Shown piece after piece: positions 17,030 through 26,406 of a stretch of DNA of 64,000 nucleotides. This stretch comes from Pirellulales bacterium (GTDB lineage: Bacteria; Planctomycetota; Planctomycetia; Pirellulales; JAEUIK01): positions 43,450-107,449 of the forward strand of contig JAIBBZ010000019.1 of assembly GCA_019694435.1 (NCBI GenBank), read 5' to 3'. The position numbers and the translations under genes are program-made. The notes under the pieces are model-generated. The model saw nothing but the letters and a program-made list of their open reading frames with translations, did not search any database and had not been told where the DNA came from. How positions within the stretch are numbered: position 1 is the first letter of the stretch; every line of letters begins with the position of its first letter.

Positions 17030-20000
17030 ATGAAACCGATTCGCAAGCTGCTCGTCGCCAACCGCGGCGAGATCGCCATCCGTGTTTTCCGCAGCGCGCA
17101 CGAATTGGGCATCCGCGCTTACGGCATTTATTCGCACGAAGACCGTTTCGCGCTGCACCGCTTCAAGGCCGATGAGGCCTACCAGGTGGGCCGGCAAGGC
17201 GAGCCCATCCGCGCCTACCTCGATATCGATGCCATCCTGGCCATCGCCAAGCAGCACGAGATCGACGCGATCCACCCAGGCTACGGGTTCCTCTCGGAAA
17301 ACCCCGAGCTGGCGCGCGCCTGCGACCGGGCCGGTGTCATCTTCGTCGGCCCGCGCGCCGAAGTGCTCGACAACCTGGGCGACAAGATCGCTGCCCGCCA
17401 GATGGCAATCTCGCTGGGGGTTCCCGTACTGCCGGGCAGTTCGGCGCCGCTGACCAGTGCGGCCGAAGCGGGCAAGCTCGCTGAATCGCTGGGCTATCCC
17501 GTGTTGCTCAAGGCAGCCAAGGGGGGCGGCGGGCGCGGCATGCGCGTCGTCCGCGAGCCCGATCAACTGGCCGGGGCGCTCGAGCAGGCGCAGCGCGAAA
17601 GCCTGTCGGCGTTTGGCTCGAGCGATGTGTTTCTCGAACGGTACATCGCGCGGCCGCGGCACATCGAGGTGCAGTTGCTCGGCGATCGCTACGGCAATCT
17701 CCTGCATCTCTACGAGCGCGATTGCTCGGTGCAGCGGCGCCATCAAAAAGTCGTCGAGATCGCGCCCGCGCCCAAGCTCGACCGTCGCTTGCGCGACGAG
17801 ATTTGCGCGTCGGCCGTCGCGCTGGGGCGCAAAGTCGGCTATGTCAGCGCTGGGACGGTCGAGTTTCTGCTCGACTCGGAACGGGACGAATACTACTTCA
17901 TCGAAGTCAATCCGCGGATCCAGGTCGAGCACACCGTGACCGAGGTGGTGACCGGGGTCGACATCGTCAAGAGCCAACTGCTGATTGCCCAAGGGGTGTC
18001 GCTGGCCGACGAACGAATCGGTCTCTATGGTCAAGCGGCCGTCACCGTGCGCGGTTTTGCGCTGCAGTGCCGAGTGACGACCGAGGACCCCGAGAACGGT
18101 TTTCAGCCCGACTACGGGCGCATCTCCTCCTATCGGTCGCCGGGCGGCATGGGCGTGCGGCTCGACGCGGGCACGGCGTTTTCCGGCGCCGTCGTAACGC
18201 CGTTTTACGACTCGCTACTGGTCAAGGTAACCACATCGGCCGCGCGGTTCAGCGACACGGCCGAGCGCATGGAGCGCTGCCTGCACGAGTTCCGCGTGCG
18301 CGGCGTCAAGACGAACATCCAGTTCCTGATCAACCTGATTTCGCACCCGACCTTCCTGGCCGGCGAGTGCACGACGCGGTTCATCGACGAGACGCCCGAG
18401 CTGTTCCAGCAGGCCAAGTCGCTGGATCGGGCGACGAAGATTCTGACCTACCTGGCCGACGTGATCGTCAACGGCAACCCGCTCGTGGGCGAGCGGCCCG
18501 CCGTGGTCTGTCGCGAACCGGCGCCGCGGCCGGTGGTCGACAAGCGCTCGCCGATCCCGCCGGGTACGCGCGACAAGTTCAAGCAGCTCGGCGCCGACGG
18601 TTTCAAACAGTGGATCCTCGACCAACGGCGGCTGCTGATCACCGACACGACGATGCGCGACGCGCACCAGTCGCTGCTGGCCACGCGGGTGCGCACACAC
18701 GACATGTTGCTGATCGCGCCGTATTACGCCCGCGAGCATGCCGAGCTGTTCTCGGTCGAAATGTGGGGCGGCGCGACGTTCGACACGGCGATGCGGTTTC
18801 TCAAGGAATGCCCCTGGGACCGGCTTGCTCAGTTGCGCGAGGCGATTCCCAACATCTTGTTCCAGATGTTGCTCCGGGCCAGCAACGCCGTCGGCTATGC
18901 CAACTACCCGGACAACGTCGTCCGGGCGTTCGTCGAGGAATCGGCCGCCGCGGGCATGGACATCTTCCGCGTGTTCGATTCGCTGAACAGCTTGCCGAAC
19001 ATGAAGGTGGCCATCGATGCGGTGCTGCATACCGGCGCCCTGTGCGAGGCGGCCATCTGTTACACGGGCGACCTGCTCGATCCTGCGCGGCCAAAATACG
19101 ACCTGAAGTATTACGTCGACATGGCCAAAGAGCTGGAGCGGATGGGCGCACACCTGTTGGCCATCAAGGACATGGCCGGATTGTGCAAGCCCTATGCGGC
19201 GGTCACGCTGGTCCGCGCGCTCAAGCAGGAGATCGGCATCCCAATCCATTTCCACACGCACGACACGGCGGGCGTGCAGGCCGCGGCCATTTTGCAGGCC
19301 GCGGATGTTGGGCTCGATATCGCCGATGCGGCCTTTGCCCCACTGTCGGGACTGACCTCGCAGCCGAACCTGAACTCGATCGTCGAGGCGCTGCGGTTCA
19401 CCCAGCGCGAGACGGGCCTGGCGGCGCACCCGCTCCAGCAAACGGCCGACTATTGGGAGGCCGTGCGCGAGTTTTATTCACCGTTCGAGGCCAATCTCAA
19501 GGCCAGCACCGCCGAGGTCTATCATCACGAAATGCCTGGCGGCCAGTACACGAACCTGTACCAGCAAGCGCAGGCCATTGGCCTCGGTCACCGCTGGCAC
19601 GAAGTGTGCAAGAAGTACGCCGACGTCAACCAGATGCTGGGCGACATCGTCAAGGTGACTCCCAGCTCGAAGGCCATCGGCGACATGGCGCTGTTCATGG
19701 TCACTAACGATCTGACGGTCGACGACGTCCTCGATCCCAACCATGAATTGGCCTTTCCCGAGTCGATCATCGACCTCGTTTCGGGGCGCATGGGCAAGCC
19801 GCCAGGAGGCTTCCCCGCCCGCGTGCGTGCGCGCGTTCTCCGCGGGCGCGAACAGGTCAAGGGGCGTCCGGGGGCCAGCATGGAGCCGGCTGACCTCGAA
19901 GGCACGGCCGACGAGCTGACGGCGAAGCTGGCGCGGCCCATCGCCCGGCGCGACGTGGTTTCGCATTTGATGTTTCCGCGCGTCTTCGCCGATTGGGTCC

Positions 20001-20473
20001 AGCACAACGAACGCTACGGCCAGACGGACGTGTTGCCGACGCCGGAATTCTTCTTCGGCTTGGACCTCAACCAGGAGGTGTCGATCGACCTCGAGCCCGG
20101 CAAGGCGTTGATCTTCAAGTACCTGGCCAAGGGCGAGGCCCATGCCGAAGGATTGCGGACGATCTTCTTCGAGGTTAACGGTCAGCCGCGCAGCGTGACG
20201 GTGCAGGACCGCTCGCTCGAGGGCGAAGTACGGCGGCGCGAAAAGGCCGAACCGAACGACCCGAAGCAGATCGGCGCCCCGATGCCGGGCCTGGTCGTGG
20301 TGGTGGCTGTCAGCGCCGGCGATTCGGTCGCCCAGGGACAGAAGCTGGTGATGATGGAAGCCATGAAGATGCAGACCACGCTCACCGCCGAGCGCGCCGG
20401 CAGGGTCGCCGAAGTCGTCGTCAAACCGGGCACCCAGGTCGAAACGGGTGACCTGCTGCTCAAGTTCGAATAG
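17030..20473 (+). CDS. pyc: Pyruvate carboxylase
   Basis: 1147 aa, the full length of single-chain pyruvate carboxylase. Order of domains: biotin carboxylase with ATP-grasp (residues 1-450, LVANRGEIAIRVFRSA near the start, GGGGRGMRVV glycine loop), carboxyltransferase (about 535-830, beginning TDTTMRDAHQSLLATR with the metal-binding Asp), the PYC C-terminal conserved domain, and a biotinyl domain whose EAMKM places the biotin on Lys1113. It makes oxaloacetate from pyruvate, bicarbonate and ATP to refill the TCA cycle. It stands alone, 158 bp after the sulfatase. No frameshift or missing catalytic motif was noticed. Confidence 0.96.
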   Translation: MKPIRKLLVANRGEIAIRVFRSAHELGIRAYGIYSHEDRFALHRFKADEAYQVGRQGEPIRAYLDIDAILAIAKQHEIDAIHPGYGFLSENPELARACDRAGVIFVGPRAEVLDNLGDKIAARQMAISLGVPVLPGSSAPLTSAAEAGKLAESLGYPVLLKAAKGGGGRGMRVVREPDQLAGALEQAQRESLSAFGSSDVFLERYIARPRHIEVQLLGDRYGNLLHLYERDCSVQRRHQKVVEIAPAPKLDRRLRDEICASAVALGRKVGYVSAGTVEFLLDSERDEYYFIEVNPRIQVEHTVTEVVTGVDIVKSQLLIAQGVSLADERIGLYGQAAVTVRGFALQCRVTTEDPENGFQPDYGRISSYRSPGGMGVRLDAGTAFSGAVVTPFYDSLLVKVTTSAARFSDTAERMERCLHEFRVRGVKTNIQFLINLISHPTFLAGECTTRFIDETPELFQQAKSLDRATKILTYLADVIVNGNPLVGERPAVVCREPAPRPVVDKRSPIPPGTRDKFKQLGADGFKQWILDQRRLLITDTTMRDAHQSLLATRVRTHDMLLIAPYYAREHAELFSVEMWGGATFDTAMRFLKECPWDRLAQLREAIPNILFQMLLRASNAVGYANYPDNVVRAFVEESAAAGMDIFRVFDSLNSLPNMKVAIDAVLHTGALCEAAICYTGDLLDPARPKYDLKYYVDMAKELERMGAHLLAIKDMAGLCKPYAAVTLVRALKQEIGIPIHFHTHDTAGVQAAAILQAADVGLDIADAAFAPLSGLTSQPNLNSIVEALRFTQRETGLAAHPLQQTADYWEAVREFYSPFEANLKASTAEVYHHEMPGGQYTNLYQQAQAIGLGHRWHEVCKKYADVNQMLGDIVKVTPSSKAIGDMALFMVTNDLTVDDVLDPNHELAFPESIIDLVSGRMGKPPGGFPARVRARVLRGREQVKGRPGASMEPADLEGTADELTAKLARPIARRDVVSHLMFPRVFADWVQHNERYGQTDVLPTPEFFFGLDLNQEVSIDLEPGKALIFKYLAKGEAHAEGLRTIFFEVNGQPRSVTVQDRSLEGEVRRREKAEPNDPKQIGAPMPGLVVVVAVSAGDSVAQGQKLVMMEAMKMQTTLTAERAGRVAEVVVKPGTQVETGDLLLKFE

Positions 20474-20636
20474 CGCGTGTTCTCGGGGGCCAGCCGCGCT
20501 CACGCCCTGCCGAAATGAGGCGGGGACGGCCAATTTCACGCACTGCCGGGCCATTTTCTCACGGGGGGGCGAGATCGGTCCAAGCTTCCCCGGGCCTCCC
20601 TGTTTGCCCTTTGTGGCGGACTTCCGGCAGTGGTTG

Positions 20637-20642
20637 TATAGT
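20637..20642 (+). promoter_or_regulatory. Possible -10 element upstream of the repeat protein
   Basis: TATAGT preceded by TG two bases upstream (extended -10 form), 59 bp before the start codon of the five-repeat protein. No good -35 hexamer sits at 16-18 bp spacing, so this is weakly supported. Confidence 0.25.
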
Positions 20643-20701
20643 GGCTCCGTCCGACTTTCGGTGGTGTCGGGGGACTCTCGTTACGAAAGCCTAGGCAGAA
20701 C

Positions 20702-22348
20702 ATGCGCTCTTTCATCGTTACTAGTTGTCTGATGTTGTTGGCCGCGTTTACGGCCTCGACGGTTCATGCGGAAGCCCCCACGGGTAAGTGGCGGCTGATC
20801 GTGCTGATGGATGACGGCTCGGAATTGGGTATGACGCTCGATCTGAAGCAGGACGGCGACAAACTTGCCGGCACCTTGATGGGCGACGACGGCGTCGAGA
20901 CCTCGGTGTCGGACGTCTCGTGCGATGCAGACGGATTGAAATTCAAACTGGTCCGCGACTTTGGCGGCCAGGAGCTCAAGGCCGATTTCTCGGCGAAGGT
21001 CAGCGGCGATAGCCTCGAAGGCTCGGTCGACTACGACCTCGGCGGCCAGGCCGGCACGCTGTCGATCAAGGGTGAGAAAGAAGGCGCCATGGTCTCGCCG
21101 GTGGGCGCATGGAAGTTGTCGATTTCGACACCCGACGGCGCAATGCTGCAACCGGTCATGAACTTGAAGATGGACGGGGAAAGCCTGGGCGGCACGCTCG
21201 TCACCGACGACGGCACCGAGGCGACACTCGAGGACGTCAGCTGCGAAGGCAAGGAACTCAAGTTCGGGTTCAAGGCTGACTTCGGCGGCCAGCAGCTGGT
21301 CGCCAAGTTCACCACCGAAATCGACGGCGACAAGCTGACGGGCACCGTCGAATTTGATCTCGGCGGCCAGACCGGCGTACTCGAGGTGACCGGTGAACGC
21401 GAAGGCGCCTCGCCCGTCGGCGAATGGCAGCTCGCCATTTCGACTCCCGACGGCGCCATGCTGGCCCCCGTGCTGAAGCTGTTGATGGACGGCGACAAGC
21501 TGGGCGGGACGCTCGTGGCGGACGACGGCACCGAAGCGACGCTCGAAGACGTGAGCTACGAGGGCGGCACGCTGAAGTTCGCTTTCAAGGCCGATTTCGG
21601 CGGGCAGTCCCTGGTCTCGAAGTTCGACACCAAGGTCGACGGCGACAAGCTGACCGGCACGGTCGAGTTCGATCTCGGTGGCCAGACCGGCGTGCTCGAC
21701 GTCACCGGCGAGCGCAAAGGCGCAGGCATCGCCGGTACCTGGAACTTGACGGTCAACAGCGAGGCGGGCGTGTTCGAGCCCAAGCTGCACCTCAGCCAGG
21801 ACGGCGGCACGCTGAGTGGAAAGTATGAATGGACGCCGGAAACGGTCGTCGAGATCATCGACGCCAAGCACGAAAGCGGCGAGCTGACCTACACGGCCAA
21901 GCACGACTTCGACGGCCAGGAAATCGTCGTCACCTATAAGCTCAAGATCGACGGCGACAAGCTAACCGGTACGGTCGACTACGACCTCGGCGGCCAAACC
22001 GGTACCGCCACGGTCGAAGGCGCTCGAGCCAAGGCGGGCAGCGTCGCCGGCACTTGGAAGATCACGATCATGGCCGAAAACGGCGAGTCGTACGAAGCCC
22101 AGGCCACGCTGACGCAAGACGGCGACAAGATCGGCGGCGACTACACTGGGCCGCTCGGCGAAGCCAAGGTCGAGAATGCCAAGCTCGACGGCAACAAGCT
22201 GAGCTTCGAAGTCACGCGGGAGCGCGACGGCAACGAGATCACCCTCAAGTACAGCGGTACGCTCGACGGCAACAAGCTCGCCGGCGAAATCGAGTTCGAG
22301 ATGGACGGCCAGACTCGCACGACCAAGTTCGAGGCGGTGCGCGAGTAA
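20702..22348 (+). CDS. Secreted protein of five tandem ~104-residue repeats
   Basis: 548 aa. A signal peptide (residues 1-23, ending VHAEA) precedes five tandem repeats of about 104 residues that fill the rest. Each starts GxWxL, has L-L-DGDKLGGTL, a D(F/Y)GGQ or related motif, and ends GDKLTGTVEFDLGGQTG followed by a short link. Copies 2 and 3 are almost identical, while 1, 4 and 5 have diverged, so recent internal duplication is likely. Regular alternation of hydrophobic and charged residues suggests beta-sheet modules, perhaps lipocalin-like. No catalytic motif was seen and the function is unknown. A strong terminator follows at 22384. Confidence 0.85.
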   Translation: MRSFIVTSCLMLLAAFTASTVHAEAPTGKWRLIVLMDDGSELGMTLDLKQDGDKLAGTLMGDDGVETSVSDVSCDADGLKFKLVRDFGGQELKADFSAKVSGDSLEGSVDYDLGGQAGTLSIKGEKEGAMVSPVGAWKLSISTPDGAMLQPVMNLKMDGESLGGTLVTDDGTEATLEDVSCEGKELKFGFKADFGGQQLVAKFTTEIDGDKLTGTVEFDLGGQTGVLEVTGEREGASPVGEWQLAISTPDGAMLAPVLKLLMDGDKLGGTLVADDGTEATLEDVSYEGGTLKFAFKADFGGQSLVSKFDTKVDGDKLTGTVEFDLGGQTGVLDVTGERKGAGIAGTWNLTVNSEAGVFEPKLHLSQDGGTLSGKYEWTPETVVEIIDAKHESGELTYTAKHDFDGQEIVVTYKLKIDGDKLTGTVDYDLGGQTGTATVEGARAKAGSVAGTWKITIMAENGESYEAQATLTQDGDKIGGDYTGPLGEAKVENAKLDGNKLSFEVTRERDGNEITLKYSGTLDGNKLAGEIEFEMDGQTRTTKFEAVRE

Positions 22349-22383
22349 CGGCTCGTCTTTCGCCGAACTCAACAGGACTATCG

Positions 22384-22424
22384 GCTCCCCGTCCGGCCTC
22401 GCGGCCGGGCGGGGAGCGTTTTTA
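22384..22424 (+). terminator. Rho-independent terminator after the repeat protein
   Basis: A 15-bp stem with one G-T wobble (GCTCCCCGTCCGGCC / GGCCGGGCGGGGAGC) closed by a TCGC loop is followed by G and TTTTTATT. It sits 36 bp after the stop codon. Confidence 0.9.
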
Positions 22425-22539
22425 TTCGGGGTTGCCGGTGCCCGGCGCCACGGGACATCCGGATCGCACGACGCCAGCCGCTCATCACGCACCGCAGCAT
22501 CTGTGCGTCGTTTGAGCGCTCGAGGCCTGTCAAGCCGCG

Positions 22540-24186
22540 TCAGCCCGCAGCAGACGGATGATCCGGCGGCGCCTCGGCCGGTTGCAGGCGGGCGATCAGG
22601 GCCTCGGCGATCAGCCCTTCTTCGCTCATCACCAGGTCGGCCCCCGCGCGGCGCACCTTGCCACGATTCACGAGATATCTGCAGCGCGCCAGGATGCGTG
22701 CCCGGGGATTGACCGCGCGGCAGGCGGCCGCGACTGCGATGGTGTTCGGGTCGTTAGGCAGGCACACGACAATCATTTCGCACTCGCCCGCTCCGGCGCG
22801 GCGCAGCAAGGCGGGGTCGCTCGCGTCGCCGGCCACGGTGTGAAAGCCCTGCTGTGCGGGGGCATGCAGATTAACCTGGCTCAGATCGACGATCGTGACG
22901 TCGATACCGCGCTGTTCGAGCTGACCGGCGATTTGCCGGCCCACGGGACCGGCGCCGATCACCAGGGCACGTCGCGCATCGACCGGTACCAGGTCGCCGC
23001 GTACGGGCGGCTGCGCGAGCTGCCGTTCCGACCAGCGCAAGCCGAAGCGCAGCAGCGCCGGCGTGAGCAACAGCGATCCCAGCGACAATGCGAGCACCCG
23101 GTTGTAGTGTGCCGGCTCGAGAACTTGCGATTGCAGCGCCTCGAGCAGCAGCACGAAGGCGAATTCGCCGACCTGCGCCAGCCCTAGCCCCAGGCCCCAT
23201 GCGGCGCGCCACGGCAGCCGCGCGGCGACGCGCAACGCAACGGCCGCGGCGGTTGACTTGATGGCAATTACGCCGACCAACGCGGCCAAGACGCGCGGCG
23301 CATCGGCCGCGATGACCTGCGGGTCGAACAACAGCCCCAGGCTCACGAAAAACACGGCGGCGAACGCCTCGCGAAACGGCAGCAGCAAGGCGTCCACCTG
23401 GGCGGTCAGTCGATTGCCGCTGAAGACGAGCCCCGCCGCAAAGGCGCCGATCGCCGCGGGCAGGCCCAAGCCGACGGAGGCCAAGGTCAGGCCGACGAGT
23501 ACGACGAGCGCCAGCAGGACCACCACCTCGGGGCTGCGGAGGCGGCTCAACAGGGGGACAAGCCACCGCGCGATGACGTACCGCAGCACGAGTACCCCGC
23601 CAATCACTCCCAGAGAGACCAGCGCCAGACGCACGTAGCCGGACAGCGAAGCTGCTTTGCCCTGACCGGTCAACAGCGGCAGCACCAACAGTAGCGGCAC
23701 CAAGGCCATGTCCTGGAACAGCAGCACGCCCAGCGCCGCGCGGCCCGGCGCAGTGGAACTCATCCCGCTCTCGCCGAGTGCCTTGAAGACCAGCACGGTC
23801 GAACTCAGCGCCACGGCGAATCCGATCAACAGGGCCGGTCGCCAGGCCAGCCCGAACAGCCATCCGACGAGCGTCACCGCCCCGGCTGCCAGGGCCATCT
23901 GCAGACTGCCGCCCAGAAGCAGGATTCGCCGCATGCGCCGCAGGTCGTCGAGCGTGAATTCGAGCCCGACCGAGAACAACAGCAGCAAGACGCCCAATTC
24001 GGCGATCACCTCGACCTGGGCGTTGCTGTGCGCGTTGGGCTGCAGCAGCAGCCCGCCGACGAACGTGCCCACGAGCAAATAGCCGATGAGCATCGACACG
24101 CCCACCAAACGGCACAGCGTGGCCGCGGCCGCGGCCGCGGTGAGAATGACAAACAGGTCGAACAACAACGGCAGCGCGGCATCCAT
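22540..24186 (-). CDS. KefB/CPA2-type cation:proton antiporter with TrkA-N domain
   Basis: 548 aa. The first 380 residues form about twelve or thirteen helices of the Na+/H+ exchanger fold (LLFSVGLEFTLDDLRRM, GAFAAGLVFSGN). Residues from about 405 form a Rossmann domain with VIGAGPVGRQIA (NAD-binding glycine motif) followed by IVDLS, a TrkA-N/RCK-like regulatory domain. Members exchange K+ or Na+ for protons and are gated by nucleotide or glutathione adducts. No KefF-like partner is adjacent. The gene lies 37 bp downstream of purK on the same strand but is probably unrelated in function. Confidence 0.9.
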   Translation of the reverse strand: MDAALPLLFDLFVILTAAAAAATLCRLVGVSMLIGYLLVGTFVGGLLLQPNAHSNAQVEVIAELGVLLLLFSVGLEFTLDDLRRMRRILLLGGSLQMALAAGAVTLVGWLFGLAWRPALLIGFAVALSSTVLVFKALGESGMSSTAPGRAALGVLLFQDMALVPLLLVLPLLTGQGKAASLSGYVRLALVSLGVIGGVLVLRYVIARWLVPLLSRLRSPEVVVLLALVVLVGLTLASVGLGLPAAIGAFAAGLVFSGNRLTAQVDALLLPFREAFAAVFFVSLGLLFDPQVIAADAPRVLAALVGVIAIKSTAAAVALRVAARLPWRAAWGLGLGLAQVGEFAFVLLLEALQSQVLEPAHYNRVLALSLGSLLLTPALLRFGLRWSERQLAQPPVRGDLVPVDARRALVIGAGPVGRQIAGQLEQRGIDVTIVDLSQVNLHAPAQQGFHTVAGDASDPALLRRAGAGECEMIVVCLPNDPNTIAVAAACRAVNPRARILARCRYLVNRGKVRRAGADLVMSEEGLIAEALIARLQPAEAPPDHPSAAG

Positions 24187-24223
24187 CGAGCGACTCCTGC
24201 CGCCTGCAGAGCGTTATCGAGCA

Positions 24224-25372
24224 TCAACCTCGTGGCGAAGGCCGCAAGGCGGCGCGAGCCTGAAGGGCTCGTTCTTTCGCAATGTCGCCCGATTCGGCGA
24301 GCGCCGTCAAGTGGCCCATCTTGCGCCCGGGGCGCGCTGCCAGCTTGCCGTAGAGGTGCAGCTTCACCTCGGGAAACGCGCAGACGGACTGCCAAGGCGG
24401 CTCACCGTCGGTCCAGAGATCGCCGAGCAGGTTCACCATCGCCGCGGGGCGCAACCGCTCGGTCGAGCCCAAAGGCAGACCGCAAATGGCTCGCAACTGC
24501 TGTTCGAATTGACAGGTGACAAAGGCGTCGAAGGTCAAGTGGCCCGAGTTGTGTGGCCGCGGCGCCAGCTCGTTCACGAGCAATCGCCCCTGGCGTGTGA
24601 TGAAGAACTCGACGCACAACACGCCGACCACGTCGAGCCGCTCGACGATCGCGCGGGCGATTTCGGCGGCCTCTTGCTCGAGCACCGGGCCCAGACCGGC
24701 CGGAGAGACGGAAACGTCGAGAATGTGCTGACGGTGCTCGTTGCGAATGAGACCGAAATGGGCGATTTGCCCGTCGAGCCCTCGGGCCACGACGATCGAA
24801 GCCTCGCAGGCGTAGTCGATGAAAGCTTCGAGGATCGCCTCCTGGCTGCCGAGGCTTTGCCAGGCGGCAGTGGCTTCGCCGGGAGCATGAAGCTTGACTT
24901 GCCCCTTGCCATCGTAGCCCCAGCCGGCTGTCTTGAGCACAGCCGGGCAGCCTGCGGCGGCGACGGCAGTTTCGAGTTCGGCCAGCGATCGCACAGGCCA
25001 GAACGGCGTGACGGGGATTCCCTCTTCGCGCAAGAGCGACTTTTCGCGGAGGCGGTTTTGCGTTACGTGCAGGACGTGACCGTCGGGCCGCACCCGCGTG
25101 ACGGCGGCCGCGGCCGCGGCCGTTTCGCTGGGCACATTCTCGAACTCGAACGTCATCACGTCGACTTCGGCGGCGAAGCGGCGCACCGCGTCCAGGTCGC
25201 CGTAATCGGCCTGCCACTCGCGATCGGCGACCTGGCCGGTCGGCGTATCGTCGTCGGGGGACAAAGTGTGGACGCGATAGCCCAGTTTGCGGGCGGCGAT
25301 CGCGAACATCCGCCCCAATTGCCCGCTGCCGAGCACGCCGATGGTTGCGCCGGGCAGAACGACGTGGCTCAA
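24224..25372 (-). CDS. purK: 5-(carboxyamino)imidazole ribonucleotide synthase PurK
   Basis: 382 aa. N-terminal [11 protein letters not shown] is the PurK dinucleotide-like loop; the ATP-grasp core has [12 protein letters not shown] and [13 protein letters not shown], both diagnostic for PurK. It uses ATP and bicarbonate to make N5-CAIR from AIR in purine synthesis. The start overlaps the purE stop in ATGA, so the pair is translationally coupled in the order purE-purK. No other purine genes are nearby. Confidence 0.95.
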   Translation of the reverse strand: MSHVVLPGATIGVLGSGQLGRMFAIAARKLGYRVHTLSPDDDTPTGQVADREWQADYGDLDAVRRFAAEVDVMTFEFENVPSETAAAAAAVTRVRPDGHVLHVTQNRLREKSLLREEGIPVTPFWPVRSLAELETAVAAAGCPAVLKTAGWGYDGKGQVKLHAPGEATAAWQSLGSQEAILEAFIDYACEASIVVARGLDGQIAHFGLIRNEHRQHILDVSVSPAGLGPVLEQEAAEIARAIVERLDVVGVLCVEFFITRQGRLLVNELAPRPHNSGHLTFDAFVTCQFEQQLRAICGLPLGSTERLRPAAMVNLLGDLWTDGEPPWQSVCAFPEVKLHLYGKLAARPGRKMGHLTALAESGDIAKERALQARAALRPSPRG

Positions 25373-25908
25373 GGCGCCTTGTCTCCCCGTGCCGCGTGAC
25401 CTGGGGGGGCGTCGACGAGCGTCGTTTCGCTCAGCACGCGGTCTGTCTGATCCTGATGAAACTTGCGCAAGCGCTCGCGCAAGGCGGCGTCGTCGGTCGC
25501 CAGAATCCGCACGGCCAGCAGCGCGGCATTAATGGCCCCTGCCTTGCCGATGGCCAGGGTGCCGACCGGGACTCCGCCGGGCATCTGCACGATCGACAGC
25601 AGCGAGTCGAGACCTTGCAGAGTCTGGCTTTGGACGGGCACTCCAAGTACCGGCAGGATCGTCTGCGCGGCAACCATGCCGGGCAGATGCGCGGCGCCGC
25701 CTGCGCCGGCAATCAGCACGCGCAGGCCCCGGCGCTCGGCCTCGGCGGCATACTCACACATCCACTGGGGTGTGCGATGGGCCGAAACCACTCGGCATTC
25801 GTGCGCGACTCCCAATCCGCGCAGCGTTTCCGCAGCGTGGGACATCGTCTCCCAGTCCGACTTGCTCCCCATGATGATGCCCACCAGGGGCGTTTCGGCC
25901 GGGCGCAC
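25369..25908 (-). CDS. purE: 5-(carboxyamino)imidazole ribonucleotide mutase PurE
   Basis: About 179 aa. [13 protein letters not shown] at the N-terminus is the PurE phosphate-binding signature, and [11 protein letters not shown] and GVPVQS follow in order. It moves the carboxyl group from N5 to C4 of AIR, following PurK. There is no ATG in frame before [10 protein letters not shown]: the nearest ATG codons are in another frame. The GTG at 25906-25908 is the best start, with CTG or TTG codons further up as alternatives. The start therefore needs experimental support, while the protein identity is firm. Confidence 0.88.
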   Translation of the reverse strand: MRPAETPLVGIIMGSKSDWETMSHAAETLRGLGVAHECRVVSAHRTPQWMCEYAAEAERRGLRVLIAGAGGAAHLPGMVAAQTILPVLGVPVQSQTLQGLDSLLSIVQMPGGVPVGTLAIGKAGAINAALLAVRILATDDAALRERLRKFHQDQTDRVLSETTLVDAPPGHAARGDKAP

Positions 25909-26137
25909 GAGGCATTTCCATCCCAGGAGTGAACTTTGCAACAATCTCCAGCGTAACACTTGCGCGCAGCTTGCGGAAGTTCTGCCCGGTCGGTGCGACC
26001 CGTGGACGGTTGCGTGTTTTGGCCAAGGCGGCCAAGAATTGGCGGTGCGCGGCGAATAGGACCTTGTCGTTGCGCGGCAATCGGCCGGTGGTCGTCGTTC
26101 GCCGGGCGCCGCGCGTCGTGAAAGGAGTTGTGCAGTC

Positions 26138-26338
26138 ATGCGTTATTTGCTGGCATTCCTGCTGCCCCCGTTGGCCGTGTTGCTCTGTGGCAAACCGTTG
26201 CAGGCAGTTTTGAACCTGGTGCTGACGCTGTGCTTTTGGGTGCCCGGCGTGATTCATGCGTTGCTGATCGTGCATGACCACCTGGCCGATCTGCGGAACG
26301 AGCGTCTGATCGACGAGATGCGCCGCTTGCCGGCCTGA
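26138..26338 (+). CDS. Pmp3/YqaE-like small hydrophobic protein
   Basis: 66 aa with two membrane helices. [19 protein letters not shown] followed by a second helix ending [12 protein letters not shown] is the pattern of the Pmp3/YqaE (UPF0057) proteolipid family, associated with membrane potential and salt or cold stress in other organisms. AAAGGAG lies about 11 bp before the ATG. It is divergent from purE and is followed, 68 bp on, by the ABC1 kinase gene on the same strand. Confidence 0.8.
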   Translation: MRYLLAFLLPPLAVLLCGKPLQAVLNLVLTLCFWVPGVIHALLIVHDHLADLRNERLIDEMRRLPA

Positions 26339-26406
26339 ATGGCCCGGGTTGGAGCAGGTCGGCCCACTGGGTTAGAGTGGAGTCGACCCCGGCCCGGCAA
26401 CGCGCC

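Noticed and set aside
17722..19707. 661-codon plus-strand open frame inside pyc in another frame
   Set aside because: Overlaps intact pyruvate carboxylase; translation is Arg/Gly/Ala-rich with no domain.
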